Assembly: GCA_004009845.1 (NCBI GenBank)
Contig: RMBW01000093.1
Location: 57,567 to 121,566 of the forward strand
Direction of reading: 5' to 3'
Length of the DNA: 64,000 nucleotides
From: Davidsoniella eucalypti
Lineage: Eukaryota > Ascomycota > Sordariomycetes > Microascales > Ceratocystidaceae
A program made the position numbers and the translations under genes. Below the pieces are notes generated by a model. It did not search any database and had not been told where the DNA came from. It was given only the letters and a program-made list of their open reading frames with translations. Below, in pieces: positions 37,599 to 48,579 of this stretch (the first letter of the stretch is position 1; each line of letters starts with the position of its first letter).

Positions 37599-38447
37599 AT
37601 GTCAGTTACATCGCTGTTGTAAACTACCAGTCTTGGAGCACCTATAGCTAACACCTACATAATACAGGGAAGTTCTTCTAGGCATCACTGGCCAGGACTT
37701 CACCATCATCGCCGCCTCTAAGGCTGCGATGCGTGGTGCTACCATTCTTAAGGCTGCAGACGACAAGACCAAGTCACTCAACAATTCCACACTCATGGCG
37801 TTCAGCGGAGAGGCCGGCGATACCAGTATGTACCATGTGCCTATCAAGCTATGAACCCCTCCATTCATACTTATCCCCGGGCACAAATTTGACGGCTAGA
37901 CTGAGCCATTGCTAACCTCTGAACCTCGTCAAATAGTCCAATTCACCGAGTTCATCCAAGCAAACGCTCAACTTTACTCTATGCGCAACGACAATGATCT
38001 TTCGCCCACTGCTCTTGCCCACTTCGTCCGTGGAGAGCTCGCCTCAAGCTTACGATCACGTAACCCATACAACGTCAACCTACTTCTCGGTGGTGTTGAC
38101 CCAATTACTCACAAGCCTAGCCTGTTTTGGCTCGACTACCTCGCATCGCTTGCGCCCGTTCCTTATGCCGCTCATGGCTATGCCCAGTACGTTACACATA
38201 TCATGTCTATCCAGTGTTTTAGAGGCTAACGAATTATGTTTATAGATACTACTGCCTCTCAATTCTTGACAAGCACCACCATCCGGATATCACCCTTGGC
38301 CAAGGAATCAAGCTGCTAAACATGTGCACTGATGAACTCAAGCGCAGATTGCCCATTGATTTCAAGGGTATGACAGTGAAAGTGGTAACGAAGAATGGTA
38401 TCCAGGATATCGAGTTTGACGACGACAAGGTGGTGAAGATGGCGTAA
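37599..38447 (+). CDS. pre1: 20S proteasome subunit beta-4 (Pre1/PSMB2)
   Basis: Four exons: 37599-37600 (just AT), 37668-37825, 37937-38186 and 38246-38447, giving 203 aa. Splicing AT to the G at 37668 builds the start codon, and the protein then reads M-EVLLGITGQDFTIIAASKAAMRGATIL, the normal beta-4 N-terminus without propeptide or catalytic Thr. The unspliced ATG at 37599-37601 is a coincidence of AT followed by a GT donor and leads nowhere. Later hallmarks are SLNNSTLMAFSGEAGDT, IQFTEFIQANAQLYSMRND and AHGYAQYYCLSILDK. Beta-4 is a non-catalytic ring subunit of the 20S core. A second proteasome gene, pre5, is 14 kb away. Confidence 0.93.
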
Positions 38448-38751
38448 ATTCAAATATTATGGTTTTGTTATGATTTAACTATGGCTCGCTTTGTTCCACT
38501 ATTTTTAAGATACAAATACTCATCAGTCATTCACATACATCATGCTCACCTATCCTACTCGCAGCGAAAACCTATCCAGCTTCAGCTACTTCAGTTATCA
38601 AAGAACCCTGATATGAGATCATCTCAAATTAATAGGAATAGGTATTTACAATTCTCTACGGACTGGTAGATACCTATTTTACATGTATCACTACTATTCC
38701 ATGCATTGTAGCAAAGACAGATACTCGAAGCCAATAATACGCCTCAAATCA
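38448..38751. other. Convergent 3' spacer pre1 / Fig1-like gene
   Basis: 304 bases holding the two 3' UTRs; nothing else is visible. Confidence 0.6.
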
Positions 38752-39733
38752 TTATATCGACCATCTCTTGGATAGGTAGTGCAACATTGCATACAACAGA
38801 ATCTGCATTACGCCGGATCCTGCAAACAGCACCCATACAATAGCAAAGCCTGTTGACCCTGGGCTCATCTTGAATTGTCCTGTTACATTTGAGACTTTTC
38901 GCGCCATTTCAAAGGTGAGGAATGTACCAATAGCCAAGGCACCCCAGCATGCCGAAGCAAAGAAACCACAAGCCTGTGCGAAATTTGAGATACTCCGTCT
39001 AGTTAAAATCAAAAACGGAACCTTATCTCGGTGAACCGGATGAATCTCCTGCAGGCGGCTTGGGTTCATTACAGCCTTTGAAGGCCATATCGTGATGGCT
39101 GTGACTGTAGCACACAAGACTAGGCTGGACAGGATACTAGCTGCGAATACCGTGATCATTACCGGACTCTGGAAAGATGAGGCAATGTCGACTAACGAAT
39201 CTATACTTTCGGTCGAGTTGTTGGTGGTGTTGGTGGTGTTGGTGCTTAGCATGTGATCGCTTGCTGTAGCATGCCATTTGCAATATGAAGCATCAGATGA
39301 TTTCATGCAGTATCCTATATGTAGATGTCAGCCATGATAATCCCAGTACTCTCTATATGACTGATGGATAGATTAGAAACTAACTAATATACCCAACCTT
39401 GACTGACTGGCCCAGCTCGGCATTTTCAATATCAATCATGAAAGTGCTGGGTGCCAATATCAACACGACTATTTGATTGATTCATGCTCGTTAGCCAATT
39501 TCATCTTCTTCTAATCAACGTTAGATGGACACCAAAACCTACTTGATAGTACGACAGTAGTGAAACTGACGAAGTAGGAATAGAACCCGGGATCTAGCAG
39601 AAAGTTAATAAGTAAGATACACGGAGCTGCACGAACTCTAGAATCACAATATGGATAGTTACATACTTGTGAGACACCTTTCGAAATGTCCCTTCACACT
39701 GCCCTTCCACTCGAGTTTTGTTGTGTCACTCAT
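38752..39733 (-). CDS. Fig1/Dni1-like tetraspan membrane protein
   Basis: Exons 39667-39733, 39543-39593, 39385-39468 and 38752-39314 give 254 aa with all joins in frame. The layout is a short N-terminal tail, TM1 (about residues 26-48), a large outer loop with VGYIRYCM and a spaced Cys pair, an Asn/Thr-rich NTTNTTNNST run offering several N-glycosylation sites, then TM2 (about 115-137, ILSSLVLCATVTAITIW), TM3 (about 170-190) and TM4 (about 222-245). This is the arrangement of Fig1/Dni1 claudin-like proteins, which act in calcium uptake and membrane fusion during mating and hyphal fusion. The match is by topology and the VGYxxxC loop, so the family call is probable rather than certain. Confidence 0.65.
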
Positions 39734-40385
39734 GATGTTCAATGTTGATGAAAAGGCCAAGTAAAGACTTGGTTCCAGAATAGGGCTTCCAAGTCCATAA
39801 ATACATCGTTTGTGACTTCCATTGAAAAGGACATTGAAAGGTTTACAGCGCTATTGTCATACTGTCCTAAAGAGCTCCAAGCGCTTGCCCAAACAGATAA
39901 GTCGGCAGTCAAGGTTTATTAGCAACTGCCAATGACATATCAAAGCAGGTTTCCAAATGTTGGCCAGAGGTCGGCGGCTAGCACATCATGCAGGCGCGGC
40001 TTGTTGGAGCAACCAACGATAGGCTAAGGTTACTATGAAATGAGGTTGAATTCGGTTTTATCCATTAGAAAGCAACCTCTCTTTGTGAACGTTTCAGGGT
40101 CTAAGTTGAAATCTTTAATCGGATCAAGATCCTGGATTAGTGGCATGTTTCTATATTTAACCTTAGTGCCGTATTTTTCAGAGCATAATACGTACTCACC
40201 AATGTCGCTGTCCATTCTCTCGCATGTATTGATTTAGTTTATGATGCACCGTTTTGTGAGGCCTTGAGCCCGTTTTTTTCCCTCTCGAGGGACGACCGCT
40301 GGTCTCCCGAGCCTCATCTCCGCTGCTTATAGATTCACACTTAGAGGGCAACATCTTCGGCTCTTTTTGTTATTGTTTTCTGTCT

Positions 40386-40423
40386 TTTTTTTCTTCTTTT
40401 TCTTCTTCTTCTTTTTTTTTTTG
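40386..40423. repeat. Polypyrimidine (T/TTC) tract
   Basis: About 38 bases made only of T and C, including TTC-type repeats, in the divergent region before ded1. Confidence 0.7.
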
Positions 40424-41854
40424 GACCTCCCATTATGGGAGAAGCATTAGGGTTTATCAACGTCTAACTATTCACTAGGGTCGGATCCACGTGACTCACA
40501 TAAAGAAAAATGTTAAATAAATAAATAGTGTAGTTATGAGACCATATTAATTTTATTTTTCTAAAGATAATAAATAGTATCTACTCATGATAACATGATA
40601 ACTTATAAACAGTTGTCAAGCCGTACGTTGCTACGACGTGGCAAAAACATCTCAACGTGTACCTATCAGCAGCACCACCATCAATAGCGGAGTACCGACA
40701 GTTTCTTAATTTAGAATTATGATACTTTATGTATCGGTTCAAGGCTTTGTCCTGGGGTTGAATTCACAGATAGAGTTGCTTCTTTGCCGGCAGACATACT
40801 GTGCCGTTATTTTTTTTTGGGTCTGCGCCTAAAAGAGTGTCCCTCACGTATCTTGGCTTTCACAGAGTCGTGTTTCATTCTTTCTATGTAATTAAATATT
40901 TGTATATGTATGATATCGGATGATACTCAAGAAAGACTACAGTTGTATACATCTGTAAAAGCGCTGAAAGAATTAGAGAAAAAAAGTCTTGCTGTAACTA
41001 CTAGCGTATTGAGAAATGGCGCATACAAATACATGATAGCTATTGGGCTTGGTGATTTGAATTATCCTGTAGTGGGGAAATTGGTTGAAAAGTATTAACT
41101 GCACTTGAAAAAAAAAATCGCAACTATTCCTTATCAATGCACTGTGATTATTGTGGCTGTTGACTGTTTGCGGGTCTTCAACATCCATGTTAACAAACAA
41201 CACTAAGCTGAAAGCTAATACCCATGTTGTTGTTTTTGTTGTCTATGTCGTGTTCACTTGGTGCAGTTGCAAAGGGATGCAAACTATCAGAGATACTACC
41301 AATCGAAGAATAGCTAGATAGATACATAGCATGATGAATAGTACATTGAGGGAAGTAAAAAAGAAAAAAAAAGCGGTAGCTAGTTATTATTCTTACTGTT
41401 TTTCATTTCGTTACTGCTCCTTTTCATGTTATTGCTACTGTTGTTGTTATGATTATTATTTCTTGTGTTTTTGTTTTTGTTTTCGTAGCTCTTCACCGCC
41501 TTCAAGTTTGAATATGTTGCCTGTTGGTAGACTAGCGTAGAGTGATCAATTTGACGGCTTGAATGGAAAACAATGGTAAATTCGGGACTGCGAGCTACAT
41601 GAGAAATAATTGCTATAGCATTATAAATTTTGTCCGCGATTTGCCATCATGAAGAAACTAGAGGACATGGAGAGGCTAAGGCAATGAAAATTTCGGTTGA
41701 TAGTGGCAACATAATGTATGTACATGTACGTTTGTTAGCATGGCTTAGGCTGCGTTGTGTTTGGCTGCAAGAGCTGGGGGCCACTAATTTTTTTTTAGTG
41801 CGTACATATGTGGGCGTAGTGGCACTTGCGTGCTAGACAGGTGCTCTCTTATTT

Positions 41855-42160
41855 ATGTTTCCACATATCCTCCTCTTCCTTCAGAAACCTTTTCTTGAAA
41901 TTTTTCTCCCTCCTCCATCCTCCCCCCTTCACACCACCTTTTTCACTTTTGAGGAAAAGGGATCATCCATCTTCTTCTATTCCATCTTCTTGTGTTCGGA
42001 CTGGATACATTTTGTCTTTCCTTCCACATTATTTCCTTGTTCTTCTAGAGGAACCACGCGAGACGTCTTTTCTTTTTTTGTCTTCTACCACACTCTTTTT
42101 GGTTTTGAAGCGCGCCAGTATCTTCTCGGTTCGCTCTTCTTAAACATCTTCCAACCTCAA
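41855..42160 (+). promoter_or_regulatory. CT-rich promoter/leader of ded1
   Basis: The plus strand is dominated by C and T for about 300 bases ending about 130 bases before the ded1 ATG, the usual fungal CT-box type of core promoter. Exact transcription starts cannot be read from sequence. Confidence 0.5.
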
Positions 42161-42290
42161 ATATTCTAATTACTCGCCTGTTAGGTGCAACCTGGCTTGC
42201 TTTCTACATTCCGAGTTTTCACATACCTTCAACGCGGGGTCTTGAAATAACAATCACGAACCTTCACCGACCTGAAATATAACCTTCAAT

Positions 42291-44367
42291 ATGGCTGAAC
42301 AGCTTAACATGGGTAGTCTTTCCCTCGCCGAGGGTGGACAGCCTGCGCAACCCGCTCAGCAGCAGCAACAGCAGCAGCAGCAGCAGCAACCTGCTCACCA
42401 TAACAACCACCAGAATGGTGGCCGCTCTTATGTCCCTCCCCACATGCGTAAACACACCGGTGGAGGTTCTGGGTAAGTCTACTCACATGCATAACTATAT
42501 TCTATTTCGAAACCTTAACTAACTCTTGTATAGCAACCGCCCCCAGAGCGATGGTGGCCAGCGCGGCGGTTATAGTGAAGGCAACTCTGGCAGCCGTGGT
42601 GGTGGCCGTGGTGGCTGGAACAACAACCGTGGTGGTAACAGCAACTACAACAACCGTGCCTCTACCGGTGGTGATGCTGGTGCCCCGGCTAGCTCTAACC
42701 GTGGTTCCGGTGATGGTGAATGGCGCGATGGCAAGCACATCGCTGGCCCTGCCAATCCCCGTGTTGAGCGCGAGTTGTTCGGTACCCCCGACGATCCGTC
42801 TAAGCAGCACACCGGTATCAACTTCGAGAAGTACGATGATATTCCTGTCGAAGTTTCCGGACAGAATGTTCCCGATCCTGTCCTGACCTTCAGCATCCCC
42901 CCTCTGGAGGAGCACCTCATCCGCAACATTGAGCTCTCGCGCTACAAGGTCCCCACCCCTGTTCAAAAATACTCGATCCCTATCGTTATGGGTGGACGTG
43001 ATCTGATGGCCTGTGCCCAGACTGGTTCGGGTAAGACTGGTGGCTTCCTGTTCCCCATTCTTTCCCAGGCCTTCATCCACGGCCCCTCGTCTCTTCCTGC
43101 CGGTGCCGGTGGCTTTGGCCGCCAGCGTAAGGCCTACCCCACATCTTTGATTCTGGCTCCCACCCGTGAGCTGGTTTCTCAGATCTACGAGGAGTCTCGC
43201 AAGTTTGCTTACCGCTCGTGGGTTCGTCCTTGTGTCGTGTACGGTGGTGCCGATATTGGCTCTCAGCTGCGTCAAATTGAGCGCGGTTGCGATCTGCTCG
43301 TTGCCACTCCTGGCCGTCTGATCGATCTGATCGAGCGTGGCCGTATTTCGCTCCAGAACATCAAGTACCTGGTTCTTGACGAGGCTGATCGCATGCTTGA
43401 CATGGGTTTCGAGCCCCAGATTCGCCGCATTGTGGACGAGGAGGATATGCCTTCTGTTGAAAACCGCCAGGCCCTCATGTTTTCTGCCACCTTCCCCCGT
43501 GACATCCAGGTTCTGGCCCGCGATTTCCTGAAGGATTACATCTTCCTGTCGGTCGGTCGTGTTGGTTCTACTTCCGAGAACATCACCCAGAAGGTTGAGT
43601 ACGTTGAGGATGTTGACAAGCGCTCTGTTCTTCTTGATATCCTTCACACTAAGGCTGGTGGTCTTACTCTCATTTTCGTTGAGACTAAGCGCATGGCTGA
43701 CTCGCTATCTGACTTCCTGATAAACCAAAACTTCCCCGCTACTTCTATTCACGGTGATCGCACCCAGCGTGAGCGTGAGCGTGCCCTGGAGTACTTCCGT
43801 AACGGCCGCTGCCCTATTTTGGTTGCTACCGCTGTTGCCGCTCGTGGTTTGGATATTCCTAATGTCACCCACGTCGTCAACTATGATCTGCCTACTGATG
43901 TTGACGACTATGTTCACCGTATCGGTCGTACCGGCCGTGCTGGTAACACTGGTGAAGCAACTGCTTTCTTCAACCGTGGTAACCGTGGTATCGTCCGTGA
44001 GCTCCTTGATCTTCTCAAGGAGGCCAACCAGGAGGTTCCTGCCTTCCTGGAGACCATCGCCCGTGAATCTTCTTACGGTGGTGGTGGTGGTGGCCGTGGC
44101 GGTCGCTCTCGCGGTGGCGGTGCCCGTGGCCAAGGTGCTAACCGCGATTTCCGCAAGTTCAACAACGGAGGTGGCGGCTCTGGTGGCGGCTTTGGTGGCT
44201 CTGGTGGCGGCTCCGGCGGCGGCTTCAATGGCAACTCTGGTGGCTATGGCGGCGGCGGCAGCGGCGGCGGCGCCGGCTACGGTGGTTATGGCAATGGTGG
44301 TGGCGGCGGCGGCGGCGGTAGTGGCAGCTATGGCAACCCCGGTGGCCAGCAGGGCGGTTGGTGGTAA
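42291..44367 (+). CDS. ded1: ATP-dependent DEAD-box RNA helicase Ded1
   Basis: Exon 1 is 42291-42472 and exon 2 is 42534-44367 (671 aa); the intron is GTAAGT to GTATAG. The N-terminus carries an 11-residue Gln run and YVPPHMR, the eIF4E/eIF4A-contact-like element seen in Ded1/DDX3. RGG repeats follow, then the helicase core with all motifs: the Q motif region TPVQKYSIP, AQTGSGKT (I), PTRELV (Ia), TPGRL (Ib), DEAD (II), SAT (III), ARGLDIPNV (V) and HRIGRTGR (VI). The last 80 residues are almost only Gly/Ser/Tyr/Asn with RGG, prone to condensate formation. The protein unwinds mRNA leaders during translation initiation. Codon use is strongly biased to pyrimidine-ending codons, matching high expression. 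Confidence 0.96.
42357..42389 (+). repeat. CAG/CAA trinucleotide repeat in ded1
   Basis: Eleven consecutive Gln codons, nine CAG and two CAA, in ded1 exon 1. The length is likely polymorphic. Confidence 0.85.
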
Positions 44368-46725
44368 ACTTTCCACCACCTTTAGATTGAACAGGCGTAC
44401 GCTCACCTGCTCAATCCACCCATGTCCTACTTCATCTACCCAAAATATGTTCATCCAAGTCTGACTCTGAGAGACATATTCTGTACGATGGTAGGGGCTT
44501 GTTGGGGACAATATTCCGGGAACTTCTTATTTGCTTCGCCATTAGAGCATTTCAAAAGGCAATCATGGATAAGGATCTGTCACGGATGGCGTTTTTTTCC
44601 TTTCTTTTTTTCTTTTTTTCTCTTTCTGCATTCTTTCGTTTTTGTTATCACGTTTTCTTTTTCTCGTTATCTTGGTTTATCTTTTCTTTCACATTTTGTT
44701 ACATTCTCGTCATTCCCATGGATATCTCATAGCGAACGGTTTCCATGACTCGAAATTTGGACGGACATTTCTTTGGGGGTTTGAGCACATGAACGACACA
44801 TGATACGGATCATGATAGAAGGGTCTTTTCTTTTTGATATCCTCTGGTGTTTTTCTTCACTCCCATGCTTTATACCCTTTTAGATCGGCTGGGACACGAT
44901 TATGACATGGCATTTGCACTTTTACGACGATTACGCTTGATGCGCCTGATAGAGGATCGGTGGCCAGACCAATATTGGCTACTAGATATTTGTTTTTTTT
45001 TGAAGATCCTACAGCGGGCGTGGAGAGCACGGTAAGGCGAGACAAGATGGGGTTATTTAGCCTGTTGGTTCCTTGCACTTTTACATCTCGAGTTTTAGTC
45101 ATGGTCGTGTCTTCCAAACCACGGAAGCATTTGGTTGCTTTCAACGATAGAGGTGGCGGGTCATGGGGTTTTCGCACAACCAAATTGACGCAATATTAGA
45201 CAAAAGTTGATTTCTCGGTTCCTATGGGACCCAAAAAGAGCAGTTTGTTTTCTCACGGTCTGAAGTCTTTTTCAATTTTCTTTTACATGCTTCGGGCCAT
45301 ATCATTTCCGGGTCAGAGTTGGGATTACATTTGCGAAACTTGCGAGCGTTCCTGTCTTGACATAGAAAACGGGGCTACAATAGCCATGATCACAAACATA
45401 CACGACTTAAGCTCTATACAAGACATATCTGGGGATTAGGCGAAAACAATTGTGTGGCTATCGTTCTATGGGCCATCGGAGTCCTGTCTGGCAGAGATAT
45501 CTGCTACTGAACACTGCTTGATCCTATCTCATCGCCACAGATAACGCGCTTTCTAGTTATGGATCTTCACATTTTGCGGGCAGTGCAGCCTTTTTAACAT
45601 ATTCATAATTTTTTGTTTAATTCTTTGGCTGTATTTATGTCTGCTTTTCTGTAATTGAGCTTGTGTTAGTCTAGTGGGAAGTATGGGTTTTTTCTAGGAT
45701 AATTTTCATGTTACTTACTACCAGAGCCATTTGTCGGGCCATAGCGATTCCAGACGCTTGCTGGTAGTGGTGGCACATGCATTTATTGGCCATTGAAGGT
45801 TGGCCGCTGGAAGCCTCTCAAATTGTCTGATTATTTGATAAATGTGGCATCACATAGTCATATTTTAGTTTCAGGGATATCTTAGGACCGTAGAACAGAG
45901 AAGTCATAATAAACATAGCAACGCTTCTTTGCCATACCAATAGTTTCCATGCTTCCATGATGTATTATTGTAACGTCAAGTATGTATTGCAGCTACAGCC
46001 TGCAACCCGCTGTACCAAACAATTGTGACATTCGGCAGCTATACTCCTCGAGGTTCTGGCGGGTGTTATTTCACATCTAAATACGATATACATATGTACG
46101 TTAGGTGTATAGGATCAAGTAAATGTATAAGTTCAGAGGCGACTTTTGGCTCGAAATAACGTAGCCCCACTTGTATCACAGTTGGGGCCAATGGGACAGT
46201 GTTTGAGATTGGCGTCAGTGCTATTTTCGAAGTGTTAGACGGAGTGGCCCAGCGGCGCAGTGGCCCGATCTCAGATGGCAACGTATACCCTAAGGTTCGA
46301 AGTTCTCGGTATATCTTGGACATCAACAAGCCTCTGCCAACTTCGACGAGCTGGCACTTTTATCTTTGCCCAACCCAACCATTCCCAAAGCACATTTCAT
46401 CAGCACAGCTTCAGCCCAAGCCACGGCGCAATTTCCAACGCCTTCAGCCATTCTTGTTTATCGGTTGCCTGGCTAAAGATCCCCGCAGACACTACGGATT
46501 AGCTAGACAGCTATTTCTAGTGGCATTTTTACTGGCTTGTTTGCGCCCATCGGACTTTTGGAGGCACACTTAACCACTGTTCGAGTTGGCGATAATTCCG
46601 ACCACTTCACTGCCCTCGACTTAGTGTATTTCTTGCACAACAATAACCAAACTACCTCCGTTAGTCGATCGAGCATATCCTTACGAAACCCACCACAAGG
46701 TTCTGCTCTAGACGACTTTTCCATC
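44368..46725. other. 2.4 kb intergenic region ded1 / AMP-binding-like gene
   Basis: The stretch begins with the ded1 3' UTR and a T-rich run (about 44590-44690). A short segment at 46238-46316 looks like a tRNA-Leu 5' half but does not fold (see findings). The remainder shows no gene; the last 200 bases would be the promoter and leader of the next gene. Confidence 0.5.
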
Positions 46726-48579
46726 ATGGATCCCGCCGACGCTGTCCCGAATATGGACGAGATTAGCTTCACTTCGCGCGTAGTCGTCATATTGAAGATG
46801 TGGGCGCAGAATGGCGTTGACCAATGGTCGCTATCCAGCACGCTGCTGACGATCCTCTTGCTCAGTCTCTGGATCGTCTCATCGGTTTGGACCTACGATT
46901 CCGAACTGCATCCATTGCAGCTTGCCCGACAGGCCTCGCGTACGGAGATGCGGAACCCCCGTGAATCGGCCATATATAGGGCTGCGGCACTGGGATTCAA
47001 TGGCCTAGCTAAGGGTCTTGATATCGTCGACGAAACCGCTGCCAAGTTCTCTCGCGGTAGAGATGGAGATATCCGTGACGTCTGGCGCAAGTTTGGCAAG
47101 GGCTCTGATAAGGGCGAAAAAAGCAAAATCTCAACTGTCCACGGAGTCGAAAAGATCGAAGTTCACGACACTGGTATGTCTATCCTTCGTTTTGGCCTAA
47201 AACGCCATCTCTATCTCTCCCTAACTACATAGGCTAACCCTTATCTTCTGCAGATGCACTTACTCGTCAGATTGCTCTTATCGGAGACCACATCGCCCAA
47301 AACGGTGGCATCCGTGTTGCTGTATACCTGCCCAACTCGATCGAGACTCTCCTCACGATCTTTGCGTGCTCTTTCTTCCCTAACCTGACTGTCATTTTGA
47401 TTCCCTACAATGTGCCACCTTCGGAGCTTGTGGCCATGCTTCGTCGCTCTGCTGCTGATACCGTCGTGTCTGCTCCTGGCGTGTTTCCCTTCGACACCAT
47501 TTCCGAGTCGTACAAGGCTCTTCGCCAGATTATCTGGGTTGTTGATGAGGGTACTAGTTCTATGGACTGGAACAAGCTGCCTGACAGCGCTGCTACCGGC
47601 GTCACTGTTTCTACATGGACTGACATAGTCAGCAAGAGTGCTAAAGCGCCCGAGCTTTCGACTGACACTGCTACTACCCCTGGTGGTCTTGTTTTCTTCG
47701 GTGCCAAGTCTGATGACATGATTGCTGTTAACCAGAAGCAATTTATCGCTGCTATGTCTTCTCAACTAGTTGCTATCCCCTCTTCCGAGACATTCAGCCC
47801 CAAGGATACATTTGTTCCTGCTGAGTCCTTGAGCAACCAATTTACTCTCGTTCTTACTCTCGTAGCGCTGTTCAGCAATGCTAATGTTGCACTGAACTCT
47901 GTTTCTGGAAAGGATGCTAGCTTGGAATTGGCCACACAGGGTGTTCCCGCCACTATCGTCGTTGCTACGGTCGAACAGGCTCTGACCTACCACGCTGATA
48001 AACTAAACGCCGTGCAATCATCGCTCGCTAGCAAGTGGGCTCACCAGCTTCGTCTGCGTAAACTTGAGAACTTTGGTATCTGGCCTGGCCAGAGTGGTCC
48101 TTTGTCTGGCTTCGAGAGTACCGGTATCCCAGGCCTAGGCAAGGAAGGTTCTACCCCGCGTGTGATATATATTGCCGAGAAGGCGGGTGATAAGCCTCTT
48201 TTGACTAGCAAGACCGTCTCTGAACTGCGTTCGTTGACCGGTGCCCGCATCGTGCATGCTCTGATTACGTCCAAGGCAGTGGGTTCTATTGCCCAGTCTC
48301 TATGGTATGACTATAGAGTACAGGATGGAATGTCTGCCCACTTTGGTGCGCCGGCAGCCAGTCTGGAGCTCTGGCTCCGCGACAAGGGCAAGTTCATTAA
48401 CAAGGACTACAAGATCGAAGGCGAGGTAAGCAAATTCCAAGTTTTATGATTATTGAATGTATGACTAACGTGTTCTATTTCACTAGATTGTTATCCGTGG
48501 AGGTAATGTCGTAGGTGGCGAGGCAACAGTCGATGCATGCGCGAAAATCAACGACGATACTACACTGAGCTTGATATAA
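46726..48579 (+). CDS. Membrane-anchored AMP-binding-fold protein, predicted pseudoenzyme
   Basis: Three exons, 46726-47173, 47254-48425 and 48487-48579, give 570 aa. The ATG at 46726 (CATC before it) was chosen over upstream in-frame codons because the segment from there on has protein-like composition. One N-terminal membrane anchor (about residues 38-56, rich in Leu/Ile) is followed by an ANL-type adenylate-forming fold: RVAVYLPNSIETLLTIFACS resembles the acyl-CoA ligase strand-helix before the P-loop. Where the YTSGSTGxPKG loop should be (about 294-310), the protein reads GLVFFGAKSDDMIAVNQ. The Tyr-x-Arg-Thr-Glu-like and DxGRRD motifs and the C-terminal catalytic Lys are also not visible. 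A non-catalytic role is likely; the function is unknown. Confidence 0.72.

Larger units (their letters stand above)
39734..42290. promoter_or_regulatory. 2.6 kb divergent region, Fig1-like gene / ded1
   Basis: The left part is AT-rich. A pyrimidine run lies at 40380-40423, and a T-rich region at about 41398-41486. The last 450 bases (about 41855-42280) are strongly CT-rich, as expected for the leader and core promoter of a highly expressed gene such as ded1. A CCACGTGACT E-box lies at about 40489. No protein gene is supported. Confidence 0.55.

Noticed and set aside
37599..37630. Direct translation from the unspliced ATG at 37599
   Set aside because: The frame ends within a few codons and does not reach beta-4 sequence; the spliced ATG gives the exact family N-terminus.
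42502..43647. Long minus-strand open frame of 381 codons inside ded1
   Set aside because: It lies antisense to the highly biased ded1 coding sequence, which removes stops on the other strand. Its product is Thr/Val/Ala-rich and has no domain.
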